From NCBI RefSeq assembly GCF_963678635.1, contig NC_087062.1:40976672-41040671 (forward strand): a stretch of DNA of 64,000 nucleotides, given 5' to 3'. Below the pieces are notes generated by a model. That model had not been told where the DNA came from and ran no database searches. It was given only the letters and a program-made list of their open reading frames with translations. Source of the DNA: Symsagittifera roscoffensis (taxonomy: Eukaryota > Xenacoelomorpha > Acoela > Convolutidae). The translations under genes and the position numbers were made by a program. Below are positions 53,830 to 63,347 of the stretch, piece after piece. How positions within the stretch are numbered: the first letter of the stretch is position 1; each line of letters begins with the position of its first letter.

Positions 53830-56800
53830 TTCTCTAGGTCCGTTCACACACTCTACTCAACGGCACCGCAAAGTGGTCCCTTTGGTAGTGAATTCAGCGG
53901 GCAACCAAGATTCGCTACTATCCACAATCCCGAAAGGGTTAAGTTAGTGGCAACTATTCTGTACCGTATTCTGTTACTTGCCCCCTCTTTATACTGCTCT
54001 TGAGGCTGTCTCGCTCACTCCCGCCGATCGCAAGAACTTCCAGTAGTAATTGAGTTCAGATAATTATTGGTCCAAATACAGAAGGCTCTAGACGGCCCGA
54101 ATAAAATCTAGTAATCTAATCAAAAGGAAAGGGGTCCGCGATCAATCAACACAATTACAATTCTCTTTTCTCTGGAGTACCCTAATTAACGAATTACTCA
54201 CAGTAATTCTACTCAATCACTCAGTCCGACCTGCTAAAAATAATAGTGTCACTAAGGACACTATTCCTTTGAGGTACTTTGACTGATCTCTTTACCTCGC
54301 AATTCCTGATTCCCTAACTATTGAGAACCCAACTAATCTCACTACTAGTTCTCACAGTTCTCTCTCTGACTGAGAACCAACTCCTCTTCTTTTTAGCCAT
54401 AATTTTCCTACCTAAGGGTAGGCTACTTGCTACTCTCTATAATGTTTGTCTATTTGAGTTTTAGTTATAGTTAGAGTTATGTCGTCACTGAAAGTCCTGA
54501 TAATTACTTTGGTACCCTTTTCGTAAAGTCTTAATTGAATTCTTCCTCTGACGACACTAGTCCGAAGTTCCAAGTTCATTAAGGGTATCTCTAACTAAGT
54601 TGTGCACATATCAAGTCCAATTTCACCTCCAAACCGAGTTATACTTAATTAACCAATCTTCCCAAGGTTCTTATTTAATTATACCTTTAGCGTTCCGACC
54701 TCCCAGGGGTAGGGGAAGACTCATTTTATGAATTGCTAACTCATTCTGAGCATCTTAAATTCCGATTTATACTCTATTCTAATCCCGACCTTCTAGCTAT
54801 CAGGGGAACGTAATTCTCTTATTAAGGGTCAAATCGGGCCAAAAAGCCACCTCCGGGGAGCTAAGTAAATACCCCTTTCGTTCGTATTATTTAGGAGACC
54901 TACTTCCCGTGCCATGCTACTGTTACTACCAATTCCCTCTGGGACTAATTTTCTTTTACCCTGATTGATATTCTATTAAAAGCGCATTCACCAAGCTAAG
55001 TTGGACCCAATGTTTGCCAAGTCCATTTTAATTAGTTTCACTATTTCAACCATACAATGTGTAAGTGATATCTCTTTCAGCTTCTGCTTCATTACCCAAT
55101 AGTCCCAATAGGTGAGTTCCCTCTCAATTATAAGTAGGGTGATCAAATCTCATTCCCAAGGGTTAGGGTCGAATGAATACGCCACTTTCTGATGTTAATT
55201 CCCAGGTTTTCTATACGAATCTGGTCCTAAACGCCCAAAAGTCATTTTGAGGTCACCCTGGGGTCACCCGGGGTCAACCTTCTAATTCAGGTTTACAATC
55301 TCATAGAAGTCCTGCCTACCAAGTTTGTCCATATCCCGTTAATACTTCCCAAGTTATTCCATTTACATTGCCCATTATCACTTTTCCCGGGAAAAGGCTA
55401 TTAACACCGGAAGGAGCCGTCGGAGGAGTTTTAATCACGAGGGGTCTATTTTCGGGGATGAGTTGTAGTGTCTGATACCGCCATATAATTCTATGCCCTC
55501 GCTCATTATTTTGCATAAATTGCCTATTTCCGGTTTAGGGGTGGTTTTCCAAAGTGCTAATAACTTCCGGTTCAACCGCTGGATTTGGCTCAAATTATAA
55601 CGCAAGATGTACTCCAATATTACCTATGTTATTCTATAGTTTTAGGTCCCTGCGCTCACTGGGGTCCGGGAAACGACTCCCGAAAATCGGGGTGGAGTCT
55701 AATTACATAGGGCATAGCACCGGAAGTAGGGGTCCAAGGGGTCTGGGATCCTAAACTTAAGCTTTCTTAGACTGGGTCTACAACATACTATGTTCTGGCT
55801 CCATTCCAACCGCTACTTACTGAGATCTGATAGGGCCATTTGCAATTCCGGGAACAGTTATCACTTGGGGCCGTGGGCTCCTAGGGGTATGGATTTTTGC
55901 TTGCCCAGGTCAAATCATCTCTAGCATCCGTCCTACGAGTTTCATAAAGCTAGCCCCGTTCGTTTCCATTGGGGGGAGGGGGGTTGCACATTTTACTTCA
56001 CCTGAGTTTTCCGCCAAAGGAGGGACTATATCTTTGGAAAACGGAACTATTTTGGACTTCACTGTTTGTTAACTTTTCTACTCATCTTATTGACTAAACA
56101 ATCTTCATAGTACGTGCTCCCCATTAGCTTTACATTATTACGTGCGACTCAATACCCTTCGAATATGAAGCACGAAGTTTATTGAACGATCGTTGAGTAC
56201 AACAAGGCTAAATCGGAGGGTACGGAGGTTATCCCTTCTAACTTAAGTAGGTTAGAGAAGGGAACATTCCGACGTAAAGCTTCCCTCTATTCCTTTAGAT
56301 TGCAAAACTTGTACCGGGATGGGAAAATTATTCTAAATGGTAGTACGATTATCCTACTCAGTATTCATCAAGACGACTTAAATCATCAAGAGGGTTATCT
56401 GGAGTTGGAACGTTCCGCTGATTGCAAGTATCACAACGATAAATTACGGGAAGCTGCCCTCTTTGTGTGCGCAAGTTGCGAGGGATGCTCAATACAGCGA
56501 ATGGTTCTCTTATCCGACGGCCCGATGCCTCATTTAAGTATAGAGTACAGAGCATGTATTTGTCGAACGCTGGGCTTATCGCTTGGGCGGAAACCTGTGT
56601 CCCTCAATGACTACAAAACTATTGACTCGATTTCTCACGAAACCGCTTCGATGGAGTGCGCGCTTGGGAGGTCCTGTTGCTTCATTGATTGTTTTCATTA
56701 CCTTCTAACTGGGAACCGAGTAAGGTCCTGGGGCTTTCAGAGGGAGCTCAAGGAGCAACAGAAAAAGCAGTCTGGGCGCCTGAGTTCTTTTTATTACCCT

Positions 56801-57060
56801 TATCACGACCCCAAACAGACGTTACTCGGTCGGGGTATTATCGAATCGAATATGCACATTTTGGCCGAACTACTCGGGGTGCATATATACGAGTACCGAA
56901 GTGAACTGAACTCTACCAAATGGAACTACGTCGCCGGGCATCAGCGAGGGCAAACGGGGCAGAAGCTATTTATGTCTGGTATAGCGTACAATCCGAGGGG
57001 AGACGAAAAAGGGGGGGTCACTGCGCTCTAGTCACAGGAATGTGTCCACGCACTACTTAT
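53830..57060. other. Compositionally distinct ~3.2-kb block
   Basis: From about 53830 to 57060 the long A/T homopolymers seen everywhere else almost vanish and G+C rises, with many 'ctcctaa', 'ggggtc' and 'accc' phrases. It carries the zinc-finger/OTU-like exon at its right end. It looks like foreign or recently inserted DNA, perhaps a truncated mobile element. No terminal repeats or target duplication were found by eye. Between 53830 and 56180 no convincing frame was found. A minus-strand frame at 55316-55516 has a weak protease-like phrase but is not called. Confidence 0.55.
56186..57031 (+). CDS. H2C2 zinc-finger plus OTU-like protein (mobile-element type), partial
   Basis: The frame is open from 56186, after an in-frame stop, to a TAG at 57029, with no ATG near its start. 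The 5' end is therefore missing, spliced or frame-broken. Two regions are seen. Residues about 35-95 have EKGTFRRKA, LYRDGK, then H-x5-H-x27-C-x2-C (HQDDLNH ... CASC), as in integrase-type H2C2 fingers. Further on, GRSCCFIDCFHYLLTG aligns with the GDGNC-LFRALS-x-x-LTG active-site helix of OTU cysteine proteases, keeping the Cys but with Arg in place of Asp. Then IIESNMHILAELLGVHIYEY fits the OTU strand-helix. The terminal catalytic His motif is not obvious. OTU domains occur in Helentrons and in some gypsy-type elements, so a mobile origin is likely. Which type is not clear. Confidence 0.5.
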   Translation, partial: TIVEYNKAKSEGTEVIPSNLSRLEKGTFRRKASLYSFRLQNLYRDGKIILNGSTIILLSIHQDDLNHQEGYLELERSADCKYHNDKLREAALFVCASCEGCSIQRMVLLSDGPMPHLSIEYRACICRTLGLSLGRKPVSLNDYKTIDSISHETASMECALGRSCCFIDCFHYLLTGNRVRSWGFQRELKEQQKKQSGRLSSFYYPYHDPKQTLLGRGIIESNMHILAELLGVHIYEYRSELNSTKWNYVAGHQRGQTGQKLFMSGIAYNPRGDEKGGVTAL

Positions 57061-57224
57061 ACTACGGGCAATTTTTTTAGCACTGCTCTGGATTAGTTTG
57101 TGCGCGTATTTAAGCTTTTGTCTATGATGATGAAAGCGTAACCTTTTCAAATAGTATTGAGGTAATCTTATTGGTTATAAGAATTCCTTATAATAAAACC
57201 AAATTTATATCCAAACTTATGCTC

Positions 57225-57572
57225 GTATCAAGACGAAGCTCTGAATTTGCTTGTATCCGGGCGAAGCTCTGAACAAACCAAACTTATGCTTGTATCAGGG
57301 CAAAGCTCTGAATACTGGGACTGACCTTTAATTGGCCTCGAATAATTTTTGATAAAACAAAGTTTAGCAAAACTATAAATTTTAGGCTGATAATATTAAA
57401 AATTAAGTGTTACAATTTGATGCCTCAATTCAATTTGGAACGTTTTTGTAGAGCGGTATAATTCGTCACGCGTGTAAACAAGAGATCGATTCCTCGAAGG
57501 ACCAGAGTTTTGTAAAAAAAAAAACTACCCGAGCATATTTTCCTAACTCTTTTCAAAAGTGGAAACAAAAAT
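57225..57572 (-). mobile_element. HINE-like family 1, diverged, with three 3' hairpins
   Basis: On the minus strand it begins near 57572 (TTTCCACTTTTGAAAAG). It ends with three successive hairpin/3'-end motifs ('cagagcttygyyc...gatacaagcat') at about 57294, 57258 and 57228. The repeated 3' ends echo the 272-bp array at 19031. Confidence 0.55.
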
Positions 57573-58586
57573 TTCAAATTTCATTCTGTACAAATTTTTT
57601 ACGGATCTTGAAACGTTCAAGGCTTAGAGTTGATACGAGCATAGAGGGTTACGACAATTTAATTTGAGTATTAAATCGATATCATGGTTTTTCCCTACAC
57701 TAAATTTTTTTATAATAATTGCTTTCAATGCTGTAAAAAAATTAAATTCTGAATAAAAATGGCTTTCTTCATTAGCAAAAACAGCGATCGCTCATTTTTT
57801 TGTTCAAATTTGTTTGTAGTAAAATTGATTTGGCATTAAATTTTTTGAATTACTGTAAACCCGAGCTCATTTGTGAAAAATCAAAGCTCATCGCGGCAAA
57901 GCAATGAAAAATTCGTTCGTCTTTTTGTTTTGATGACGGACCCTATAACTTTTCTAAAGGCGCTTTTGGCGCCACTATTTACTAATGTTGAAGGGGAAAA
58001 GCGCGCCGTCAAAACGGGCCTTTTCAGTGCTTTCGGAAAGCATGGAAAGGTAATCCCACGCCATTTCTTACCGGAACTTTTTTATGTATTTTCTATCATT
58101 TGAGCTCAAAAAAATCATCATTTCATTGAAATATGAAACCTTTCTTTGAATACTGTTATTCCGATCGTGGAAACTGGTTTGAGTGAAAAAAAATTACTTG
58201 ATCTTAAATTTTCGCTATTTCCGTTAAAAGACGGAACAAAAAATGTTAACAGACAGTCTGTCTTGTTTATTTGATCACTTAGGGAAAAAGGGGAAGTAAC
58301 CGTGGCATAGGATGTGTTTAGTCTGGCAAAACTGAATTTTCATATATTCACATTTAATCGAGTCGAGTAACTTTTGATTTGGAATCACTTTGAACCATGG
58401 TTTGAATTCAAAATTTTTTTCAAGGTTACAACAGACATGTTCAAAAATTTTCCGTTTTCCTTTTCCATTTAATGCGTGGAAAAGGAAGCAACCATCTATT
58501 TTTTGAATGAAAATTTAGTCCTGGTTACCGAATGCTTTTTTATATTATTTTATTCATTATATCCTCTGTATATAAGTAAAAGAAAA
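57573..58586. other. A+T-rich intronic DNA with element fragments
   Basis: A hAT MITE fragment lies at 57925-58040 ('ggcgcttttggcgccac', 'aagcgcgccgtcaaaac'). A short element-start remnant (GACGGAACA inverted) lies near 58230. A family-1-type end, 'cagtctgtcttg', is at 58255. No gene. Confidence 0.45.
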
Positions 58587-59382
58587 CAAGGATAGGCCCG
58601 ATGCCGTGGAAGCAGCGCAGAAAAATTACACAAAAAGGTTCTTACACGTTTTTGTATCAAATTAGTTTTGCTTTTGTGCAGGGTGTGTTGCAAGGATCTG
58701 AAGAAAATCTAAAATTTAGCTATATTGGGCAACCGCAGTAAAATACGCAAGTCGGTCAACGGTTTTTGCCAATAAATGACTTTGAAAAAATCAACAAACA
58801 TTTAAAACTTTTAAAAAAAAGTTTTTTGAAGAAATTGTTTTGATTTTTGTTTTCTTATTCCTAAATATTTTTTATTCCTAGAAATGCGCTAAACATTTCA
58901 AAAAAATACAAACTTTACTAAAGTTTTATTGCTTATTCTTCTATATTATCTTGTCCGTTTGCTTTAATCGCCCGAAATTAAGTTGAAACTCTAAAGTTTC
59001 ATGCCAATTATTCTGGACACGGACATTTTTTCCAAATCTTTTTAATGTTGTTCGAATCAGGATTTAAAGGGCTTTAAAAATATCACTCGACCGATTCCAA
59101 TAATTAATTAGGGTAAATTTTTTGGTTGAAATAAAAAATCAGCCTGCTTGCTCACCTTGTTTGCTCGAAATTAGACCAAAAACCAAAAACTTCAAACCGT
59201 TTTTCTCAACACAAGAAAATTTTCAAAATTTTGAATTTCGTTCCAATCACAACTAAATTAAAAATTTAGTATGACATATCACTCAACCTATTCCGATGAC
59301 TATTTGTGGTCTCTAAGTTTGTGTGAAAAAACTAAAACACATCCGAAAGCAAATTCTTCCTCTTTTTTCACATGGTCGAACC
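58587..59382 (-). mobile_element. HINE-like family 2, minus strand
   Basis: On the minus strand it starts near 59382 (TGGTTCGACCATG) with the 'agttttttcacac' and 'tgattggaacg' family markers. It ends with a decayed hairpin (CTGCGCTGCTTCCACGG) and CTATCCTTG at 58587-58595. The internal part around 59040-59110 repeats the 'atcactcgaccgattcca' marker, so a second internal unit may be present. Confidence 0.5.
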
Positions 59383-60020
59383 AAAAACAGGAAACTGAAG
59401 AAAAAAAATTTTTTTTTGTTAACTAAGGAAAATTTTCCTCAATGAAAGAATTTTTTTGAAGGAACAATTATTAATCCAGGCTGATCCAGGAATACTGATG
59501 TATTGAGAATACTAAATATCGACATCGACTTCCAGCCGAAATATGATCTGCGGGTCGCTTTTTAAACAAAAGAGTACTAAGAGAGCTCGATAAATCACAA
59601 CAGAGAGAGCTCGATAAATTACAAAAAATGAACAAATATATCTTTTTTTTGCGAATCAGTCACCTCTCAAAACATTTAAAATGCGCATCTGATTTCAGTA
59701 TCTGAGGAAAACTTTCGATGCATTAGTGCTCAGGCACCTCATTCAGCATCTAATTAAGAATCAAATTCCACATAAAATCATTTAGAAGCAAATTCAATGT
59801 AAAATTGACACGTCAATCTGCCAGCAAGCAATGTTTCAGGTTGAAATCTTCTTGGTAACAAGGTAAATTTTTATCAAAAATGACGAACACAATTTATTAG
59901 TAGCACTAACGTATTTGGGTACTTCAAAATAAAATTATAATGCACTTTAAAAATATTCATGGGAAAGAAAAAATCTGAAGGAAAGAAAAGTATTCATTTT
60001 CACTACAGAAAAACTATCAA
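59383..60020. other. Intronic DNA
   Basis: The phrase 'agagagctcgataaat' is present twice (about 59580 and 59604). No other feature is supported. Confidence 0.4.
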
Positions 60021-60026
60021 TTTATT
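60021..60026 (-). terminator. AATAAA poly(A) signal
   Basis: AATAAA on the minus strand lies 31 bases after the stop codon of the 60141-60058 exon, in the usual range for a short 3' UTR. Confidence 0.55.
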
Positions 60027-60057
60027 AAAAAAAGATGGGTAGAGATAAAGTTTGATG

Positions 60058-60141
60058 CTAGCCTCGATGGCAAATACTTAAAGTAGCTTCGTCTACATCA
60101 AGGTAAGGATTGCAGTTCCATCTGCGACAAAATTCAATCGC
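60058..60141 (-). CDS. Alternative terminal exon (28 codons with stop)
   Basis: A good acceptor (TTAATTGTTCCAG) precedes an open phase-0 frame AIEFCRRWNCNPYLD then VDEATLSICHRG and TAG. AATAAA follows closely. It joins in phase to the 60761-60540 exon across a 398-bp intron. The gene could therefore end here in one transcript form, or continue to 51825 and the CAP-Gly exons in another. Alternatively, these two exons could be the end of a separate upstream gene. The peptide was not recognised. Confidence 0.6.
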   Translation of the reverse strand, partial: AIEFCRRWNCNPYLDVDEATLSICHRG

Positions 60142-60539
60142 CTGGAACAATTAATAATCAATATATTAAGTCTGTCTCGATATTGGCGTTGGTATATGTA
60201 GTATGTTTCAGCATGATGAACAACGGTCTCTGAGTAAAAGGGTAGCCTATAAAGCTGATTACTAATTCTCAGCTCTCCAGCGATTTAATGACGGATCTCC
60301 AATACATGAATTTCTTGAATAATTAAATAAAACGGACCACAAAAAGCCCGTTCTAATTTTTTCTCTGCAGGATTCCGTAAAAAGAAACAAGGCAACAAAA
60401 AGCATATATATTCCGAAATTTTTCAAAAGTCGGAACAAAAAGCGCTATTTCAAAAATGCATCATCTTGTCTTACATCAACTAATAAAAAGGACACAAAAA
60501 TACAACTTTTCGTTTCATGATTAATATGTTAAATCTCAC

Positions 60540-60761
60540 CAAAAACACTGGCAGCTCCTGGGCTTGCTGTGCCAGGCTGACTCCCTTTCTCTTCATCGCA
60601 TCCAGAATGGCCACTTCTTGCTTCAGCCGGTCAAAGGTCAACAGACTCTCCACTGAAGAGAGACTCTGGGTGTACTTCTCCAGCCCCTCGTAGCCCTCTT
60701 TCTCAATGGATGAGGCAGCCAGATGTGCCAGCGACTCCTTAGTCTCCACCTCCTCAGAACT
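60540..60761 (-). CDS. Helical exon of the large minus-strand gene (KIF13-like stalk/tail)
   Basis: Acceptor ATACTTTGCAG and donor TTTTTG|GTGAGA bound 222 bp, exactly 74 codons in phase 0. The peptide is strongly helical and charged: SSEEVETKESLAHLAASSIE, later YTQSLSSVESLLTFDRLKQE then VAILDAMKRKGVSLAQQAQE. The VESLLTFDRLKQEV phrase recalls the stalk region of KIF13-type kinesins, from memory. The exon is clearly coding, with G+C well above the flanks. It joins in phase both to 51825 and to the local terminal exon at 60141. The motor domain must lie beyond the right edge of the window if the KIF13 reading is right. Confidence 0.7.
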
Positions 60762-61278
60762 CTGCAAAGTATTATAACTGTTGAAAAATGAACATGAACT
60801 CTATTAGGGAAAAACTGAAAATAAGAAACATTATTTAGTGCTAGTGGCAATTTTAAAATTAGTGGAAGAAAAATCAATAAGGTTTATGGACAATTTATTT
60901 GAGACATCATGTCTGGTCCGTGCTATAAAAATTTGAATAGAATTGATTTGTATCAGCCCCATGGAAAACAAATTTTTGGAATTAGTCAAAAAAAAATTCC
61001 AACAAAATTTCCGAAATTCGGTTTATTAAAATTAATTGAATTTACCCCATTATGAAATGGCGTTCGCCCAGATGTGAAAATTATGTAATTTCTACTATAA
61101 AGTAGAAATAAATGCTTGAATAATTGTTATTTTTTACTATAAAGGAAATAAATAAAAATGATTTTATTATTGTCACTGATTGCTAGTTAATAAAGTAATT
61201 CCTAAAGCTTCGGGGAGTAGTATAGATATACGACACTGGGATCGGGGGGGTGATCCCTACAGGGATCATTGGGTATAG
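60762..61278. other. A+T-rich DNA
   Basis: The repeated phrase 'tactataaagtagaaataaa' / 'tactataaaggaaataaa' is near 61092-61155. The palindrome TGATCCCTACAGGGATCA at 61251-61268 sits at the edge of the minisatellite and contains part of its unit. Confidence 0.5.
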
Positions 61279-61535
61279 ATTCCTAATGATCCCTATGTAA
61301 ATATTTATACCTAATGATCCCTATGTAAAATATTTATACCTAATGATCCCTATGTAAAATATTTATACCTAATGATCCCCATGTAAAATATTTATACCTA
61401 ATGATCCCAATGTATAATTTTTATCCCTAATGATCCCTATGTAAAATATTTATCCCTAATGATCCCTATGTAAAATATTTATCCCTAATGATCCCTATGT
61501 AAAATATTTATACCTAATGATCCCTATGTGAAAGT
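61279..61535. repeat. 29-bp minisatellite, 9 copies
   Basis: The unit 'aatgatccctatgtaaaata' plus 'tttatacct' recurs with 29-bp spacing nine times. The first copy is 28 bp. Variants with 'tatcccta' are grouped in the last copies. It is not a CRISPR array: there are no unique spacers. Confidence 0.9.
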
Positions 61536-61972
61536 TGTGTTGGTTAAAACAAAATCGTACTGGCGATATATTATTTCTTTCCACCACCTATAGCTCGGCA
61601 AGCTATGTTGTATTCCAATTGAACTAAAACTTTTCATTGTGTTTTGCTGTTGAAGGTCTTTGCGAATTGGTTCTTTCAATGTTTCTACAAACGCTTTGGT
61701 CTTGGTGAAAAGAGATATGAACTGAAATGGTTGAATTATACACACAATCTTCTGAAGTAAGTGTCGGTTAAACGCACCAAAAGCAGTTTGGGGTCAATTC
61801 CAAAATGAAAACTCTCAAAACCACTCCAGATAAAATAGTAACACAAAACCAAAAGTGGATTTAAAGTAGTCCGCCATTACCTAACAGTGAACAAACGTGG
61901 AAAGTAAGTATAATACAGTACACTAATTTACAACATTAAATTTTGTATTCAACTTGAATCAAACACACAACA
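61536..61972. other. Region 3' of the polymerase gene
   Basis: A minus-strand frame at 61524-61745 (73 codons) has no recognisable domain and ends in the minisatellite. No element terminus could be defined, so the Polinton-like element's left end is not located. Confidence 0.4.
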
Positions 61973-62691
61973 TTAGAGTTTTTTGTTTGTTTTACGTCTT
62001 TTTGATTGCGGTGCTGAATCTTCAACTGCTTCGCGGTCGAGGTACCATTCATCATCCGACGACGAAGAAGAAGTAACTGCATTTGGATCAACCAAATCAT
62101 CGCTTTCGATATCACTCTCAACAATTTCTGTGACACGAACTCTACCTGGATCTGGAGCTTCATAGCTGGTGATACTATTCAACAGGTCTCTCAACGAACG
62201 GCTCGGTTGAGTATCTAACACAAGAAAGCTATCTTCTGACACATAATTCGTATCCTGCGTAAAGATTTCTTCTTGGTTCGAGCTCTCGTGATCCCAGTCG
62301 ACTATCTCATCTTCTTCCTCGAAAAATTTCAGCCAATCGTCTAAATCTTGATCTTTGTGGTGACTGGTGCTATTAGTCTCACTCACGTTCCTTTCGCTAT
62401 CATCATCATCATCATCCTGATTGCTATCGGGAAAGATAGAAGCATTTACTGTTCTATAGTGACCGTATGGCAATGTAGAGATACCATCGCTGAGGATGTA
62501 TCGCTTATCATCATAGGCTGATAATGCGATTTTGTTTGCTCGAACAGTGTTCAGAATATGCCTCTCGGAGATGATGCGAGTATTTTCGGCTCGTACAAGG
62601 TTTCCAGACGCGAGAGTTTTGATGTATTTTTCATGAGTTAGCAACCGTTGAGTCACCTTAGTGATTCCTTTTGCTGAGTGCTTCCGTGTAT
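61973..62691 (-). CDS. Polinton-type DNA polymerase B, last exon with acidic tail
   Basis: The acceptor TTTTTTTAATAG precedes 62691. Two bases complete the split codon and 238 codons run to a TAA at 61973. The first ~75 residues carry the C-terminal signature of protein-primed family-B polymerases of Polinton/Maverick elements: KHSAKGITKVT, then ILNTVRANKIALSAYDDKRY and ILSDGISTLPYGHY. After that there is an unusual ~160-residue extension. It has a six-Asp run, repeated Asp/Glu/Ser-rich stretches and FFEEEDEIVDWDHE, and ends with a basic, NLS-like QSKRRKTNKKL. Such polymerases usually stop soon after the YGH segment. The acidic tail may be an added domain or a fusion. It lies on the same strand as the kinesin gene. 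Confidence 0.8.
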
Positions 62692-63347
62692 CTATTAAAA
62701 AAATGATGCTCACTAATCATTATATATCTAAATGTTTTGTAAACTAATACTTGAAATTGAAGAAAAAAAGTATGAACGCATCCTTTTCAGAAGATCCACA
62801 CCCCCCCTCTCATTTAAAAAAAAGGTGATAACCATTTAACCTATACCTCCCCCCTTACCCCCACCCACAGAAGCACCAAAAAACCTAAGTCATCTCAAAA
62901 ATTTCACTCAGTAAAAAATTTTTTCACAAAAAATTTTTTTCATAAAATTTTTTTTTTCAAAATTTTTTTTTTCAAAATTTTTTTTTCAAAAATTTTTTTC
63001 AAAAAATTTTTTTTTCAATTTTTTTTTTCCAAATTTTTTTTTTGATGACAAAATTTTTTTTTCATAAAAATTTTTTTTTTCCAAAATTTTTTTCTAAAAT
63101 TTTTTTTTCCAAATTTTTTTTTTGATGACAAAAATTTTTTTTTTACAAAACGTTTTTTTTAACATTTTTTTTTTAACCAAATTTTTTTTGACGAATTTTT
63201 TTTTAATTTTTTTTCCAACAAAAATTTTTGACATTTTTTTTCTTTCAAAATTTTTCAAAAAAATTTTTCGAAATTTTTTAATTTTTGAAAATAAAAAGCG
63301 CTGTTTGAACAATTTTGAGCCGGTATTATTGAAGGAAATGTACTTAC
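62692..63347 (-). other. Intron in the polymerase gene
   Basis: A consensus donor (AAA|GTAAGTA at 63347) and acceptor (TTTAATAG at 62692) leave a phase-1 junction that restores the polymerase frame exactly. The middle, about 62880-63290, is a tract of alternating A and T homopolymers. Confidence 0.8.
62880..63290. repeat. Low-complexity AAAATTTTTTT tract
   Basis: About 400 bases are built from runs of A followed by runs of T, with occasional C, at a loose spacing of about 15-20 bases. It is strongly self-complementary. Open frames through it (Lys/Phe-rich) are artefacts. Confidence 0.85.

Noticed and set aside
55316..55516. Minus-strand frame with a weak aspartic-protease-like phrase
   Set aside because: The D-T/S-G core is absent and neighbouring frames give no retroelement domains.
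61279..61535. Regular repeats that might suggest a CRISPR array
   Set aside because: Units are contiguous 29-mers without unique spacers, and the DNA is clearly eukaryotic.
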